64,000 nt of DNA from contig NZ_RAHT01000006.1 in assembly GCF_004798935.1 (NCBI RefSeq), forward strand, positions 124,001-188,000, given 5' to 3'. Under the pieces are notes generated by a model. The model was not told the origin of the DNA and searched no databases. It was given only the letters and a program-made list of their open reading frames with translations. The stretch is from Ningiella ruwaisensis (GTDB lineage Bacteria; Pseudomonadota; Gammaproteobacteria; Enterobacterales; Alteromonadaceae). The translations under genes were made by a program, and so were the position numbers. Below, piece after piece: positions 35,518 to 44,279 of this stretch (position 1 is its first letter; every line of letters begins with the position of its first letter).

Positions 35518-36309
35518 TTAGTTGCTCACTCTTGTAGCAGCCGCTTTTTTTGAATGTTCCAATCTGGAGTCGTTCGATTTAAGCCAGCTGGCAAAAATTA
35601 AGCCTATTTCAAATAAGAGCCACATTGGAACAGCTAATAAAGTTTGAGAAATCATGTCTGGCGGCGTTAATAACATGCCAATCGCAAAGGCCCCAACAAT
35701 CACATACGACCTGCTTTGTCTGAGCTTTTCAACAGTAGTTGCACCACTTAGCACCGCAACAACCGTAAAGATTGGCACTTCAAACGCAAGACCAAAAGCA
35801 AAAAACAGCTTGATCATGATGTTTAAACTGTTCGTCATATCAGGAATGTATCTGATACCTTCTGGCACAACCGATGGGAAAAACTGAAACATCAAAGGAA
35901 AAACAACGTAATAGCAAAACACCATGCCCAAATAAAACAGCAATATGCTCGTTACCAGAATTGCTCTGCTGGTTTTGCGCTCTCGCGTGTAAAGTCCTGG
36001 TGCAACGAATGACCAGACCTGATGCAAAATAACCGGAACCGCAAGAAAAAAAGAAAGAATTAGCACCAGTTTGAATGGTGTAAAAAATGGGTCAATCAAA
36101 CCAGTAGCAACCATTTCGCTATTTTCTGGCAATTGTTCCATTAAAGGTTTCACTAAAATCAAATATATTTCATTTGCAAAGGCAATGAGTGCAACGAAAA
36201 GTATAACGACCGCAAGAACTGCTTTTATTAAGCGGGATCTAAGCTCAATTAAATGCGCCAATAAAGGCATTTCATTCTTATTATATTGCGGCGATTTAGT
36301 TTTTGACAT
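35518..36309 (-). CDS. tatC: Twin-arginine translocase subunit TatC
   Basis: 263 residues with six membrane helices. The N-terminal LAHLIELRSRLIKAV and the FVAPGLYTRERK loop with its conserved Glu form the twin-arginine-signal binding site; LLTPPDMISQ is also conserved. It is the receptor core of the Tat export machinery. The start overlaps tatB by 14 bases. Many exported proteins in this window (PhoX, both enolase-type proteins, GH28) carry Tat signals and depend on this complex. Confidence 0.96.
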   Translation of the reverse strand: MSKTKSPQYNKNEMPLLAHLIELRSRLIKAVLAVVILFVALIAFANEIYLILVKPLMEQLPENSEMVATGLIDPFFTPFKLVLILSFFLAVPVILHQVWSFVAPGLYTRERKTSRAILVTSILLFYLGMVFCYYVVFPLMFQFFPSVVPEGIRYIPDMTNSLNIMIKLFFAFGLAFEVPIFTVVAVLSGATTVEKLRQSRSYVIVGAFAIGMLLTPPDMISQTLLAVPMWLLFEIGLIFASWLKSNDSRLEHSKKAAATRVSN

Positions 36310-36607
36310 GAGTTTGCTCCACCTTTTCGAGTTTACCTGGTGGCATATCTGCTGACTCGCTTTCTAGCTCTGCCTTCGCTTCCATCACAGAATTCAACTT
36401 CTGCTTTTGCGATTCGACTTGACGCCTGAGTTCATCCATTTCCAGCTCACGGTTTATTTCAGACGTAAATGAATTTACATTGCGGCGTATGCCGCCAAAC
36501 CATTTACTCAACTGACGCGCAGCAACAGGAAGTTTGTCAGGTCCAAGCACAATCAACCCAACAATCAGTAATATGCAAAGCTCAATAAAACCAATATCAA
36601 ATGGCAT
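36296..36607 (-). CDS. tatB: Twin-arginine translocase subunit TatB
   Basis: 103 residues: the FDIGFIELCILLIVGLIVLGPDKLP membrane and hinge region followed by an amphipathic helix and charged tail, as in TatB. The Glu in the membrane segment and the GPxxLP hinge separate it from TatA. It partners TatC in substrate recognition. Overlaps tatC by 14 bases and lies 17 bases after tatA. Confidence 0.95.
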   Translation of the reverse strand: MPFDIGFIELCILLIVGLIVLGPDKLPVAARQLSKWFGGIRRNVNSFTSEINRELEMDELRRQVESQKQKLNSVMEAKAELESESADMPPGKLEKVEQTHVKN

Positions 36608-36624
36608 CTGCGTTTCTCAATGTA

Positions 36625-36906
36625 TTAATTGCTTGTTGCTTTTTTATCAGCAAAATCAAGCTCTGTGTCACGCATATCCCCACCCGATTTAAATTCTTTG
36701 TTTAAATCAGAACAATCTGAATGCTCAGACTTTTTCTCAGCGATGGCACCGATTGGCTCTTCATTTTTTTCTTTGTCGTTGACGCCCGATTTAAACCCCT
36801 TAACTGCTTCACCTAAATCTGTACCGATATTTCTTAATTTTTTGGTACCAAAAAGCAGCACAACTATGAGTAGTAAAACGATGATTTGCCAAGCACTTAT
36901 TCCCAT
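36625..36906 (-). CDS. tatA: Twin-arginine translocase subunit TatA
   Basis: 93 residues from the ATG at 36906, which has AAGGGGA just upstream; a TTG two codons earlier is rejected. The single membrane helix ([23 protein letters not shown]) with the FGxKKL hinge and the amphipathic helix ([12 protein letters not shown]) are standard. The Tat pore-forming subunit. First gene of tatABC, 79 bases after phoX in the same direction. Confidence 0.95.
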   Translation of the reverse strand: MGISAWQIIVLLLIVVLLFGTKKLRNIGTDLGEAVKGFKSGVNDKEKNEEPIGAIAEKKSEHSDCSDLNKEFKSGGDMRDTELDFADKKATSN

Positions 36907-36985
36907 TTCCAATCCCCTTTATTCCGTAAAAGCGTGGTTAAAGCACGCTCAAGCAAAGTCTTGAGCGTGCTAATTTCCACTCTAC

Positions 36986-38920
36986 TTAAGAGCCTATAAC
37001 TGCACCATTTTTACGGCGCAATACTAAGGTCACATCACGAGGGATGGTGACGCCATCTGGCGCTGCAGGGAAATTGGTTGCTGCCGGGTTACCATTGCCA
37101 GGATGCTGTAAGTTTACAAACGCTGTACGTCTGTCAGGCGTAACCGTAAAACCGGTAACTTCATCACTGGCGACGCCAACTAATAGCCGTTTTGGCTCTG
37201 GCGTAGGTTTGTTGGTGTCAATAACCGTTAGCTGATCTTGCAAACCATCTGGTTGCCCGCCATCTGTACCAATAAATAAGCGTCCGTTTGCATCCGACCA
37301 CGCAAGATCCGGATCAGTAAACACACCTTCTGTTCCGCGCGTATCAGACGACAACAAGTAAATTTCCCAAGTGAAGGTGTTGCCCATATGGTCAGCCGTA
37401 TCAACAGTTCGAATTATATGACCGTCGCTATTGGGAGTTTGTGGATTAGCCGCGTTTGCCACTTCACGCTGTGAGTTGTTGGTTAGTGTCCAATAAACAT
37501 CGCCTTTTTGACCAATAGTTGTCCATTCGGGGCGATCCATTGGCGTTGCACCTAAAATATCAGCGGCAACACGAGTATTAATCAACAATTCAGCCTGATC
37601 AGCGAATCTGTCAGCAAGCAATGGATTATCTATCGTTAATTCCATCCACTCGCCTGTGCCATCTTCGTCATACCGTGCAACAAAAAGTTTGCCATCATCC
37701 AGAGGGCTATCGCCACGTTCAATCACATCACGCCATGGCTCATTTGATACATACTTATAGCAGTAATCAAATCGTTGATCGTCGCCCATGTAAGCAGCAA
37801 TTCGACCATCTGCGCTTTCTGCAATGGCAACTGCTTCATGTTTGAAACGTCCCATTGCGGTGCGTTTGACTGGCTTCTTCGTGCCGTTGAATGGGTCAAT
37901 TTCCACAATCCAACCAAAACGGTTATGCTCATTTACATAATCGGCGTTGGTTAAATCAAAGCGTTGGTCGAACATATGCCAGCCATATCCGAATCCAAAC
38001 GCGCTAAAACCGTAACGAGCCTGCTCTTCCGTTCTTACAGCTTCGAACTCTTCACCTGTTAAGGTAGAAGAACCGAAGTAACCATTAAAGTTTTCTTCAC
38101 AGGTTAGATAAGTACCCCATGGAGTCGGACCTGAGCCGCAGTTGTTAACTGTACCTAAAGGCATATTGCCGGCAGGATTTTGAAGCAAAGCAGAATCAGC
38201 AGCCGGACCTGCAAATTCAACTGGTGTGTTAACAGTGATGCGTCGGGCATTTGGGCTGGATTCTACGCGCCATCCATCAAAATGTTCCTTAATGTGCAAC
38301 ACAGACACACCGTGTACGTGTTGCGATAAACGCACGTCTTCAAGACTTTCTGGCGCATCTTTGCCCAACACGTGAGGATTTGTACCAAACTCATGGTTTA
38401 TACAAAGCATTCCCTCGTCACTGCGCGCTCTGTAGCGTCGTCCGTATTCCATTTGTAAGTCGAAATCAATAGGGAAAAACCACATGCCATCGTGACCTAT
38501 TCCAACCTGAAGCTCAGCTTGGGCAGATGTAGGACGTGTACTTGGATCGCCTGCATACTCGCTGGTGATGCCTGGCTGAATTGGCGTTCCCCATGGAATG
38601 AAGGATTGATATTCATAATCTTCAGATATGGTTGGCATGCGAACATCTGTCACGTCACTAATTGCAACAGGTTTGAATCCAACAAGCTCACGATTGATTC
38701 GATCGTTGCTTCTGTCCATTCCTCTTAAGCTGGCACTCGCTGCAGGCGCAAAAAAACCTGCTGCGGCAGCAGCAACACTACCTGCGAGAACCTTGCGTCT
38801 TGAAAGGTTGGTTTTTAAAACGTCGGTAAAAGGCCGATTGCCAGAATTATTTGAAGGAATATTTTCGTTATCGTCATGCAATTGAGCATTGTCGATTGGG
38901 TTTTCAACATGTTTTAACAT
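36986..38920 (-). CDS. phoX: PhoX-family phosphatase (DUF839), Tat-exported
   Basis: 644 residues from the ATG at 38920 (GGGA upstream), or 666 from 38986. An N-terminal extension of about 45 residues precedes the twin-arginine signal LSRRKVLAGSVAAAAAG. The propeller keeps PhoX landmarks: LCINHEFGTN, VNNCGSGPTPWGTYLTCEEN and GRFKHEAVAI, which bind calcium and iron in the characterised enzyme. Expected to release phosphate from organic phosphate esters in the periplasm. It lies directly upstream of tatABC in the same direction, fitting its need for the Tat pathway. Phosphate control is likely, but I see no certain Pho box. Confidence 0.87.
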   Translation of the reverse strand: MLKHVENPIDNAQLHDDNENIPSNNSGNRPFTDVLKTNLSRRKVLAGSVAAAAAGFFAPAASASLRGMDRSNDRINRELVGFKPVAISDVTDVRMPTISEDYEYQSFIPWGTPIQPGITSEYAGDPSTRPTSAQAELQVGIGHDGMWFFPIDFDLQMEYGRRYRARSDEGMLCINHEFGTNPHVLGKDAPESLEDVRLSQHVHGVSVLHIKEHFDGWRVESSPNARRITVNTPVEFAGPAADSALLQNPAGNMPLGTVNNCGSGPTPWGTYLTCEENFNGYFGSSTLTGEEFEAVRTEEQARYGFSAFGFGYGWHMFDQRFDLTNADYVNEHNRFGWIVEIDPFNGTKKPVKRTAMGRFKHEAVAIAESADGRIAAYMGDDQRFDYCYKYVSNEPWRDVIERGDSPLDDGKLFVARYDEDGTGEWMELTIDNPLLADRFADQAELLINTRVAADILGATPMDRPEWTTIGQKGDVYWTLTNNSQREVANAANPQTPNSDGHIIRTVDTADHMGNTFTWEIYLLSSDTRGTEGVFTDPDLAWSDANGRLFIGTDGGQPDGLQDQLTVIDTNKPTPEPKRLLVGVASDEVTGFTVTPDRRTAFVNLQHPGNGNPAATNFPAAPDGVTIPRDVTLVLRRKNGAVIGS

Positions 38921-38986
38921 TACCATTATCCCATAATCAGTTATTTGTTTAGTTTTTGATGGCATGAAATTACTGCGTCCATACAA

Positions 38987-39527
38987 ACAAAAAGTATGGA
39001 GAAGGAAAATGACAGTTTTGAAACAGATTCATGAACAATTCATGCTGTTTTTGTTTCAAGATTTTTGCAAATTTGTTACAAACTGCGTAAACGGCTAATT
39101 GTGAAATAACAACTATGAACTGTCATCCCGAGCTTGACTTGCGATCTTCATCCTAAAACATAGGAACCGCCATCCTAAAACATAAGAACCGTCATCCCGA
39201 GCTTGACTCGGGATCTTCATCCTGAAACATAAGAACCGTCATCCCGAGCTTGACTCGGGATCTTCATCCTAAAACATAAGAACCGTCATCCCGAACTTGA
39301 CTCGGGATCTTCATCCTAAAACATAAGAACCGTCATCCCGAACTTGACTCGGGATCTTCATCCTAAAACATAAGAACCGTCATCCCGAGCTTGGCTCGGG
39401 ATCTTCAATCTCGCTTACTTGAATGTTTATGTTTCCATGCTAAAAATAAGGGATTCAAAGCGATCTTTTTACTCAATTACTTCATAAACAATTGAATTCA
39501 CTCATTTTGAAAAACAAGGACCCGGTA
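38987..39527. other. Gene-free interval with 47-bp repeat array
   Basis: About 540 bases between the divergent phoX gene and the small lipoprotein gene at 39528. It is mostly occupied by the REP-like tandem array at 39122-39402. Promoters for the two flanking genes must lie on either side of the array. Confidence 0.6.
39122..39402. repeat. 47-bp tandem array of REP-like palindromes
   Basis: Units begin at 39122, 39191, 39238, 39285, 39332 and 39379, with a shortened 22-base unit at 39169. Each carries GTCATCCCGARCTTGACTCG followed by GGAT (ATCCCGA / TCGGGAT stem) and the linker CTTCATCCTAAAACATAAGA. The linkers are as conserved as the palindromes, so the whole unit was amplified recently. 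It is not a CRISPR, as there are no variable spacers. Confidence 0.9.
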
Positions 39528-40379
39528 ATGCCAACAACAAAATATAAAGTCACAAAAAATCTGCTTATTTGCGCAATAGCGACTAGCCTCTTTGCATGCA
39601 CACAACCCGCTGAAAACGAAAATGACGCAAGTAAAATGGATCAAATGACAGACCAGGCAAGTGCACAAATGCAGGAATTGACCAATGATAGGATGGCTAC
39701 GCAAATTAGCGTTTACCGTCTGGAAGATTCACCCGCTTTTGCTAATGCATCATTGCAGTTGATCTCACCTGATAATTTGGAGTCGCTTTCCTCAGGTGAT
39801 GTAGCCTTTGAGTTTAAGGTAGAAAATTATGACATTGGTGCACAAACCCAAGGCTCCAATGCGACTTTGCTAGCGAATTCAGACAAAGGTCAACACATTC
39901 ATTTTATACTGAATAACCAGCCCTACTCTGCGCACTACGAAACATCCTTTATGCGTGAAATACCGGAAGGTGAGCATCATTTAGTCGCATTTTTAAGCCG
40001 CTCCTATCATGAGTCGGTCAAAAATGATAACTCCGTGTTTGTTGCCAGATTAGCGGTTGGAGAAGATGTTGGCCAGCAGTTAGATATGGATAATCCCACC
40101 CTTATTTATAGCCGTCCAAAAGGCACTTACACCGGGGCTGGCACTGAGAATATCCTCTTAGACTTTTTCGTTTTAAATACTGAACTGTCAGAAAACGGAA
40201 ATAAAGTAAAAGCAGTTATCAATGGAGAAGAATTTTTTATAAGTGAATGGGCACCTCATGTGATAAAAGGTTTACCAATGGGAGAAGCGACCATCGAACT
40301 ATCGCTTGTCGATGGGAACAATCAACCTATTCCAGGCCCCTTTAATCAAGTGACTCGCACTATAACGCTAAACGAATAA
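39528..40379 (+). CDS. Hypothetical lipoprotein
   Basis: 283 residues from the ATG at 39528 (AAGGA upstream). The signal ends at the lipobox LFAC near residue 24. Mature part: an Asp/Gln/Met-rich linker, then beta-rich sequence with KGQHIHFILNNQPYSAHYETS and EGEHHLVAFLSRSYHES, a His-containing fold of the kind seen in small periplasmic domains of unknown function. No enzyme motif recognised. It is followed by a strong terminator, so it forms a single-gene unit. Probably exposed to the periplasm from one of the membranes. Confidence 0.68.
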   Translation: MPTTKYKVTKNLLICAIATSLFACTQPAENENDASKMDQMTDQASAQMQELTNDRMATQISVYRLEDSPAFANASLQLISPDNLESLSSGDVAFEFKVENYDIGAQTQGSNATLLANSDKGQHIHFILNNQPYSAHYETSFMREIPEGEHHLVAFLSRSYHESVKNDNSVFVARLAVGEDVGQQLDMDNPTLIYSRPKGTYTGAGTENILLDFFVLNTELSENGNKVKAVINGEEFFISEWAPHVIKGLPMGEATIELSLVDGNNQPIPGPFNQVTRTITLNE

Positions 40380-40394
40380 ACTTTTTTTGCATCG

Positions 40395-40430
40395 GCGAGG
40401 CACCAATTTTTTTAAATTTGGTGCCTTGCT
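40395..40430 (+). terminator. Rho-independent terminator after lipoprotein gene
   Basis: GCGAGGCACCAA and TTGGTGCCTTGC form a 12-bp stem with one G-T pair and a T-rich loop, followed by TTTTA, some 15 bases after the stop at 40379. Confidence 0.85.
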
Positions 40431-40589
40431 TTTATGATTTATCGTCTTGATGCCCTACCCTAATATATTTTCACTCGCAAACTAAAGATCAAGGCTTGTT
40501 TTACACGATACTCAGTCAATATCCTTATATTATTTATGCACTCGGTGAAGCACTAGCGCATTTGCATGCTGGTATGAAGCCATTCACCA

Positions 40590-41408
40590 TTAATCTTTGC
40601 CTTTTTGCTGCTGTTGAAGCAGCTCGCTTAATTGCTCAATCTGCTTTTTAAGCATTAAGACATCCTCTTGAGTAGCAGGTGTAGGTAAGGCTTTCAAATT
40701 CGCTTTATCTTCTTCTTCGTGCATGATTTGCATGGCATCTACAATGATTCCAATGAATAAATTTAACACTGCAAAGCTAGTGATGATGATAAATGGGACA
40801 AAAAACATCCAGCTCCACGGAAAAATCTCCATAGTCGGTCGTACAATTCCCATCGACCAGCTTTCCAGAGTCATTACCTGAAAAAGTGTATAAGCAGAAT
40901 CACCTATGCTGCCAAACCATGCTTGCATGTTTGGGTCTTCGTGCGTACCAAACAATTTGGTAACCAGCACTGCCGATACATAAAAGATGATACCTAGCAC
41001 ACCCACTACAGATGCCATTCCTGGTAAGGAATGTCCCAGCGCACCAATTACTCTGCGCATTTGCGGCACGACCGAAAACAATCTTAATACACGTAGTATC
41101 CTAAATGCTCGAAGAACTGACCAAGCGCCGCTTGCTGGCATCCACGAAATAGTCACGATAATAAAGTCAAACCAGTTCCACCCGCCTTTGAAAAAATCGA
41201 ATCGGTAAACGATGAATTTAAGACCTAACTCCAGGGTAAAAATGCATAAAACGATAAGGTCAATCACATACAAAATACCAATGTAACGTTGACCAAAGTC
41301 AGTCGTCTCAAGCCCTAGCGTTACTGCGTTAAAGAGGATCAGAGCAATTATAAAGTTTTGAAAAAACCGAGACTCTACGAAAGGTTTTAGCGTTGTTGAT
41401 AGATTCAT
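40590..41408 (-). CDS. Voltage-gated sodium channel, NaChBac family
   Basis: 272 residues with six helices. The S4 voltage sensor has regularly spaced Arg (LRAFRILRVLRLFSVVPQMRR), the pore loop holds TLESWSM (the TLESW selectivity filter of bacterial sodium channels), and the last 30 residues form a coiled coil (DVLMLKKQIEQLSELLQQQQ) that helps tetramerise. Inner membrane. Related channels in marine and alkaliphilic bacteria affect motility and pH response. It seems monocistronic, facing the lipoprotein gene across a terminator. Confidence 0.92.
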   Translation of the reverse strand: MNLSTTLKPFVESRFFQNFIIALILFNAVTLGLETTDFGQRYIGILYVIDLIVLCIFTLELGLKFIVYRFDFFKGGWNWFDFIIVTISWMPASGAWSVLRAFRILRVLRLFSVVPQMRRVIGALGHSLPGMASVVGVLGIIFYVSAVLVTKLFGTHEDPNMQAWFGSIGDSAYTLFQVMTLESWSMGIVRPTMEIFPWSWMFFVPFIIITSFAVLNLFIGIIVDAMQIMHEEEDKANLKALPTPATQEDVLMLKKQIEQLSELLQQQQKGKD

Positions 41409-41589
41409 TGCGGGCGAAAGTTAATTGTTTTCATTATTGTGGGGGTAATTGGAGAAAAGACAATCTTGAAAAACAGTATTTCCGCGAAAGCCGAGAGCGA
41501 TTTTACTGATCAAAACAAAATAGACTCTCCAAAAAAACGCGCGACGGAGACGATAAAGCAATGAATAAAACGGCCGAGCACTTCATTTA

Positions 41590-44082
41590 CTAGTGACTGC
41601 GATACACGATGTAGTCAACCAGAGACTTAAGAAATGACTGCGCAGCCGCGGGCAAATGCCTTTCAATAAGCGACAGCGCTTTAGCTTGATGGGTGAACAT
41701 TAAATTAACCGCTGCTTGTTCGCCTAGCATTTGCACCATTGAATGTGAGTCTTTATTGGCAGACTTTCCGGTGACTAGCGCCGAGGCATTGATATCCAGA
41801 AGATCATCTTTTATTTGAAATGCAATGCCTAAATATTTTGCAATACGCTTTAACATACTTATGTGCACCTCATCCTGCTGAGCAAGTATGGCCGGAATAA
41901 CGAATGCAGCCTCCAGTGCTAAACCTGTCTTGAGCCAATAAAGATTTTCCAGCTCTGATTGAGAGTCTAAACAATGATCCTTTTTTAAATCTTGCAATTG
42001 CCCTTCACAGACCAATTGGGTGGTATTGGCTGCATAGGCTAAGCTGGAAAGTACCGCGCAAGGAGGATGCGATTTTATACTACTTTGTACTTCAACCGCT
42101 CGCATCATTAAGTACACAGCACTTAATTCAGCCGTTGCTTGAGATTGATATTTAACGTGAATAGTCGGCTGTCCGCGACGCTGCGAGGCATTATCTTGTG
42201 TGGGTAAATCGTCTAAAATCAACGAAGCAGTATGCATGTACTCTAGCATTTTAATAGTTTCAACACATTGCTGATGCGTGAACTGATAGACGCTTTGGCT
42301 CATAAACGACGCAATCACCGGGCGCAGTCTTTTACCCCCCGCGGTTATGGCGTCATCTACAATTTTTGCTAATCTGCCATGCCCATATCGGGGCAAAGAA
42401 CTAACCTTCAAATTCGCGTTTACGAAATCTAAGTGTGTTTGGTAAAGGTCTTTAAACTTTTTCTTTTTTTCATTTTCAGCTTTAAAATAAAGGCTTATTT
42501 CCTGACTTATCAACTTATCAAACCATGCACACGCTGTGGGAGCAGACACCAGTCTATCGATAATTGCGTCAAAAGCTGGTGACGAGGTAAACAGTAAATT
42601 TTGCCGTAGAAAGGCGTATTTTTCTTTCCCTACCTTTTGTAGTAATGATTTGTGTGCGTTTATCGAACGTTCTAGTAGCAAACTCCGACATTGCTTATTA
42701 TCTTTGTAAACCACAGAAATAAGATAGTACACCACCGCCCAATAATATTCGTAAGGGCTTTTTTCAGGTGTCTTAGTTTTTTGATCATTCGTTTTTTGAT
42801 CATTCGTTTTTAGACAAGTCGTATTTTCCGTGGTGCTAGTTTTAAGATGCAAAAAGCGGGTATATGGAGTGACATTCCCCTCCTTCATGTCATCAAATAC
42901 GTCCTTTATGTCATCGTTAAACTGATTGTAAATACCAAAACAAAAACTTCGGTAATCATATTCTGCGTCAAAAGCATGGGTAACTAAATCTCTTACTATC
43001 AAACGACTGCCCGCTGATTTAAGCATAACTGGCACAAATAAAGACTCTAATGACAACTGAGTTGCTTTGGAAAACGTTAATGCTCTGTCTTGCGCCTGTG
43101 CTTCAAAAAAGACATATGCTTGATTAAAAAAACGGCGACCTTGCGCTACGGGTAAATGATGTTGAATATACTCAAAGGCCCATTTGAGCTCTTCATATAT
43201 CTGTTGTAGACGTTCGACATTGTCAGAAAAAGCAGGCATTGGTGCTACTTCACCATTTTGTAGGGTTCTCCGCAAAGCCTGAGTAAAAAGAGCTTTGTCT
43301 GCGTCGTTGGCAAGTAAGTGATTAGAGTCAAGCAAGTCATCTACAAATGGATAGGTCAACCCATAGCAATATCCAAGCTTAATTGACTTATCTAAATCTT
43401 CGCTGCTTGCATCTGGATTCTCAATTAACTGATGCATAAGAACACCAGCTACCACTTTTACCAGCTTACGCAAGCCCTCCGATTCATGATGTTTAGAATC
43501 AAACAACGTTTGCAAAGACGCAACTTTAAGCATTAGCCATTGATAGCTGCTTTCAATCTGCTTATCTTGTGCAATCTGCTTAAACTGCTGTTCGAAGACG
43601 TCTTGCGCCTGCGTTTGTTTTGACTTTACCGACTGTTTTTTTAAACTTTTCCCTAACTTTTTAACAACTTTATCGATTTGGTTTTTTGTTTGTGGGTCAT
43701 TTAAGTCTCTGCCGAGGTCGCGCATAAACAGATAACTTATCGTTTTATTTAAATAGGCATCTAACTGCTTTTCTGCTCTTAGCTTGTCAATTAAGGACCA
43801 GCTATTAAGTGTGTTTGCATCAAAAGCGCTTGATTGATAAATAAAATGACTATCTGTTCTACGCGACTGTTCCCAATTTTTAAATTTGCTCCCGAGACTT
43901 TCAAGTGTGGCAGGGTCATCGACAAAAGTGCAAAGCTCAGTGAAATACCAGGATGCCCTCTTGGTAGCCTGCTCATAGGTCTCAAAAGAAATTTGTTCGT
44001 TTAAAGTGCCTTTATAGCTGATAGGCGCAACAATCGACGTAAATTGAGAAATTGCTTCTTTAGATGTCATCTCTTGCATCAT
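41590..44082 (-). CDS. Two-domain isoprenoid synthase: terpene-synthase-like domain fused to polyprenyl diphosphate synthase
   Basis: 830 residues. The C-terminal half (about 550-830) is an E-type prenyl diphosphate synthase: GGKRLRP at 582-588, first Asp motif DDLPTQD at 624-630, KTG near 718, and second Asp motif FQIKDDLLD near 755-763. The N-terminal half (about 170-415) looks like a second class I isoprenoid-synthase fold: YPFVDDLLD at 244-252 and GIYNQFNDDIKDVFDD near 383-398. Both metal-binding motifs are intact, so it need not be dead. The two halves are joined by a linker with a NDQKT duplication. Usual family length is 300-350. Cytoplasmic. It may make and then cyclise or condense a prenyl diphosphate; the product is unknown. 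Confidence 0.8.
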   Translation of the reverse strand: MMQEMTSKEAISQFTSIVAPISYKGTLNEQISFETYEQATKRASWYFTELCTFVDDPATLESLGSKFKNWEQSRRTDSHFIYQSSAFDANTLNSWSLIDKLRAEKQLDAYLNKTISYLFMRDLGRDLNDPQTKNQIDKVVKKLGKSLKKQSVKSKQTQAQDVFEQQFKQIAQDKQIESSYQWLMLKVASLQTLFDSKHHESEGLRKLVKVVAGVLMHQLIENPDASSEDLDKSIKLGYCYGLTYPFVDDLLDSNHLLANDADKALFTQALRRTLQNGEVAPMPAFSDNVERLQQIYEELKWAFEYIQHHLPVAQGRRFFNQAYVFFEAQAQDRALTFSKATQLSLESLFVPVMLKSAGSRLIVRDLVTHAFDAEYDYRSFCFGIYNQFNDDIKDVFDDMKEGNVTPYTRFLHLKTSTTENTTCLKTNDQKTNDQKTKTPEKSPYEYYWAVVYYLISVVYKDNKQCRSLLLERSINAHKSLLQKVGKEKYAFLRQNLLFTSSPAFDAIIDRLVSAPTACAWFDKLISQEISLYFKAENEKKKKFKDLYQTHLDFVNANLKVSSLPRYGHGRLAKIVDDAITAGGKRLRPVIASFMSQSVYQFTHQQCVETIKMLEYMHTASLILDDLPTQDNASQRRGQPTIHVKYQSQATAELSAVYLMMRAVEVQSSIKSHPPCAVLSSLAYAANTTQLVCEGQLQDLKKDHCLDSQSELENLYWLKTGLALEAAFVIPAILAQQDEVHISMLKRIAKYLGIAFQIKDDLLDINASALVTGKSANKDSHSMVQMLGEQAAVNLMFTHQAKALSLIERHLPAAAQSFLKSLVDYIVYRSH
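42781..42810. repeat. 15-bp in-frame tandem duplication in the isoprenoid synthase linker
   Basis: TTGATCATTCGTTTT twice, exact. On the coding strand it gives NDQKT-NDQKT in the linker between the two domains. Confidence 0.8.
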
Positions 44083-44279
44083 TCCCTGTTTGTTTTAGTT
44101 ATCTGGCGTTTGGCATATTGACAGGCGATGCAACATTCATTCCCTGCTCAAAAGCGGATATTTTCAGTAAAAATGCTGCCAACTCGTACTAAGCTTAGGC
44201 TAAATGACAACTTTTTAGTAAAAGTGACGATGATCTAAAAAGCTGACGTTGACTCTGGTTTTAGCTTCCAACAGTGAGA

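Noticed and set aside
39122-39402. CRISPR array
   Set aside because: The 47-bp units are repeated end to end with equally conserved linkers; there are no unique spacers and no cas genes.
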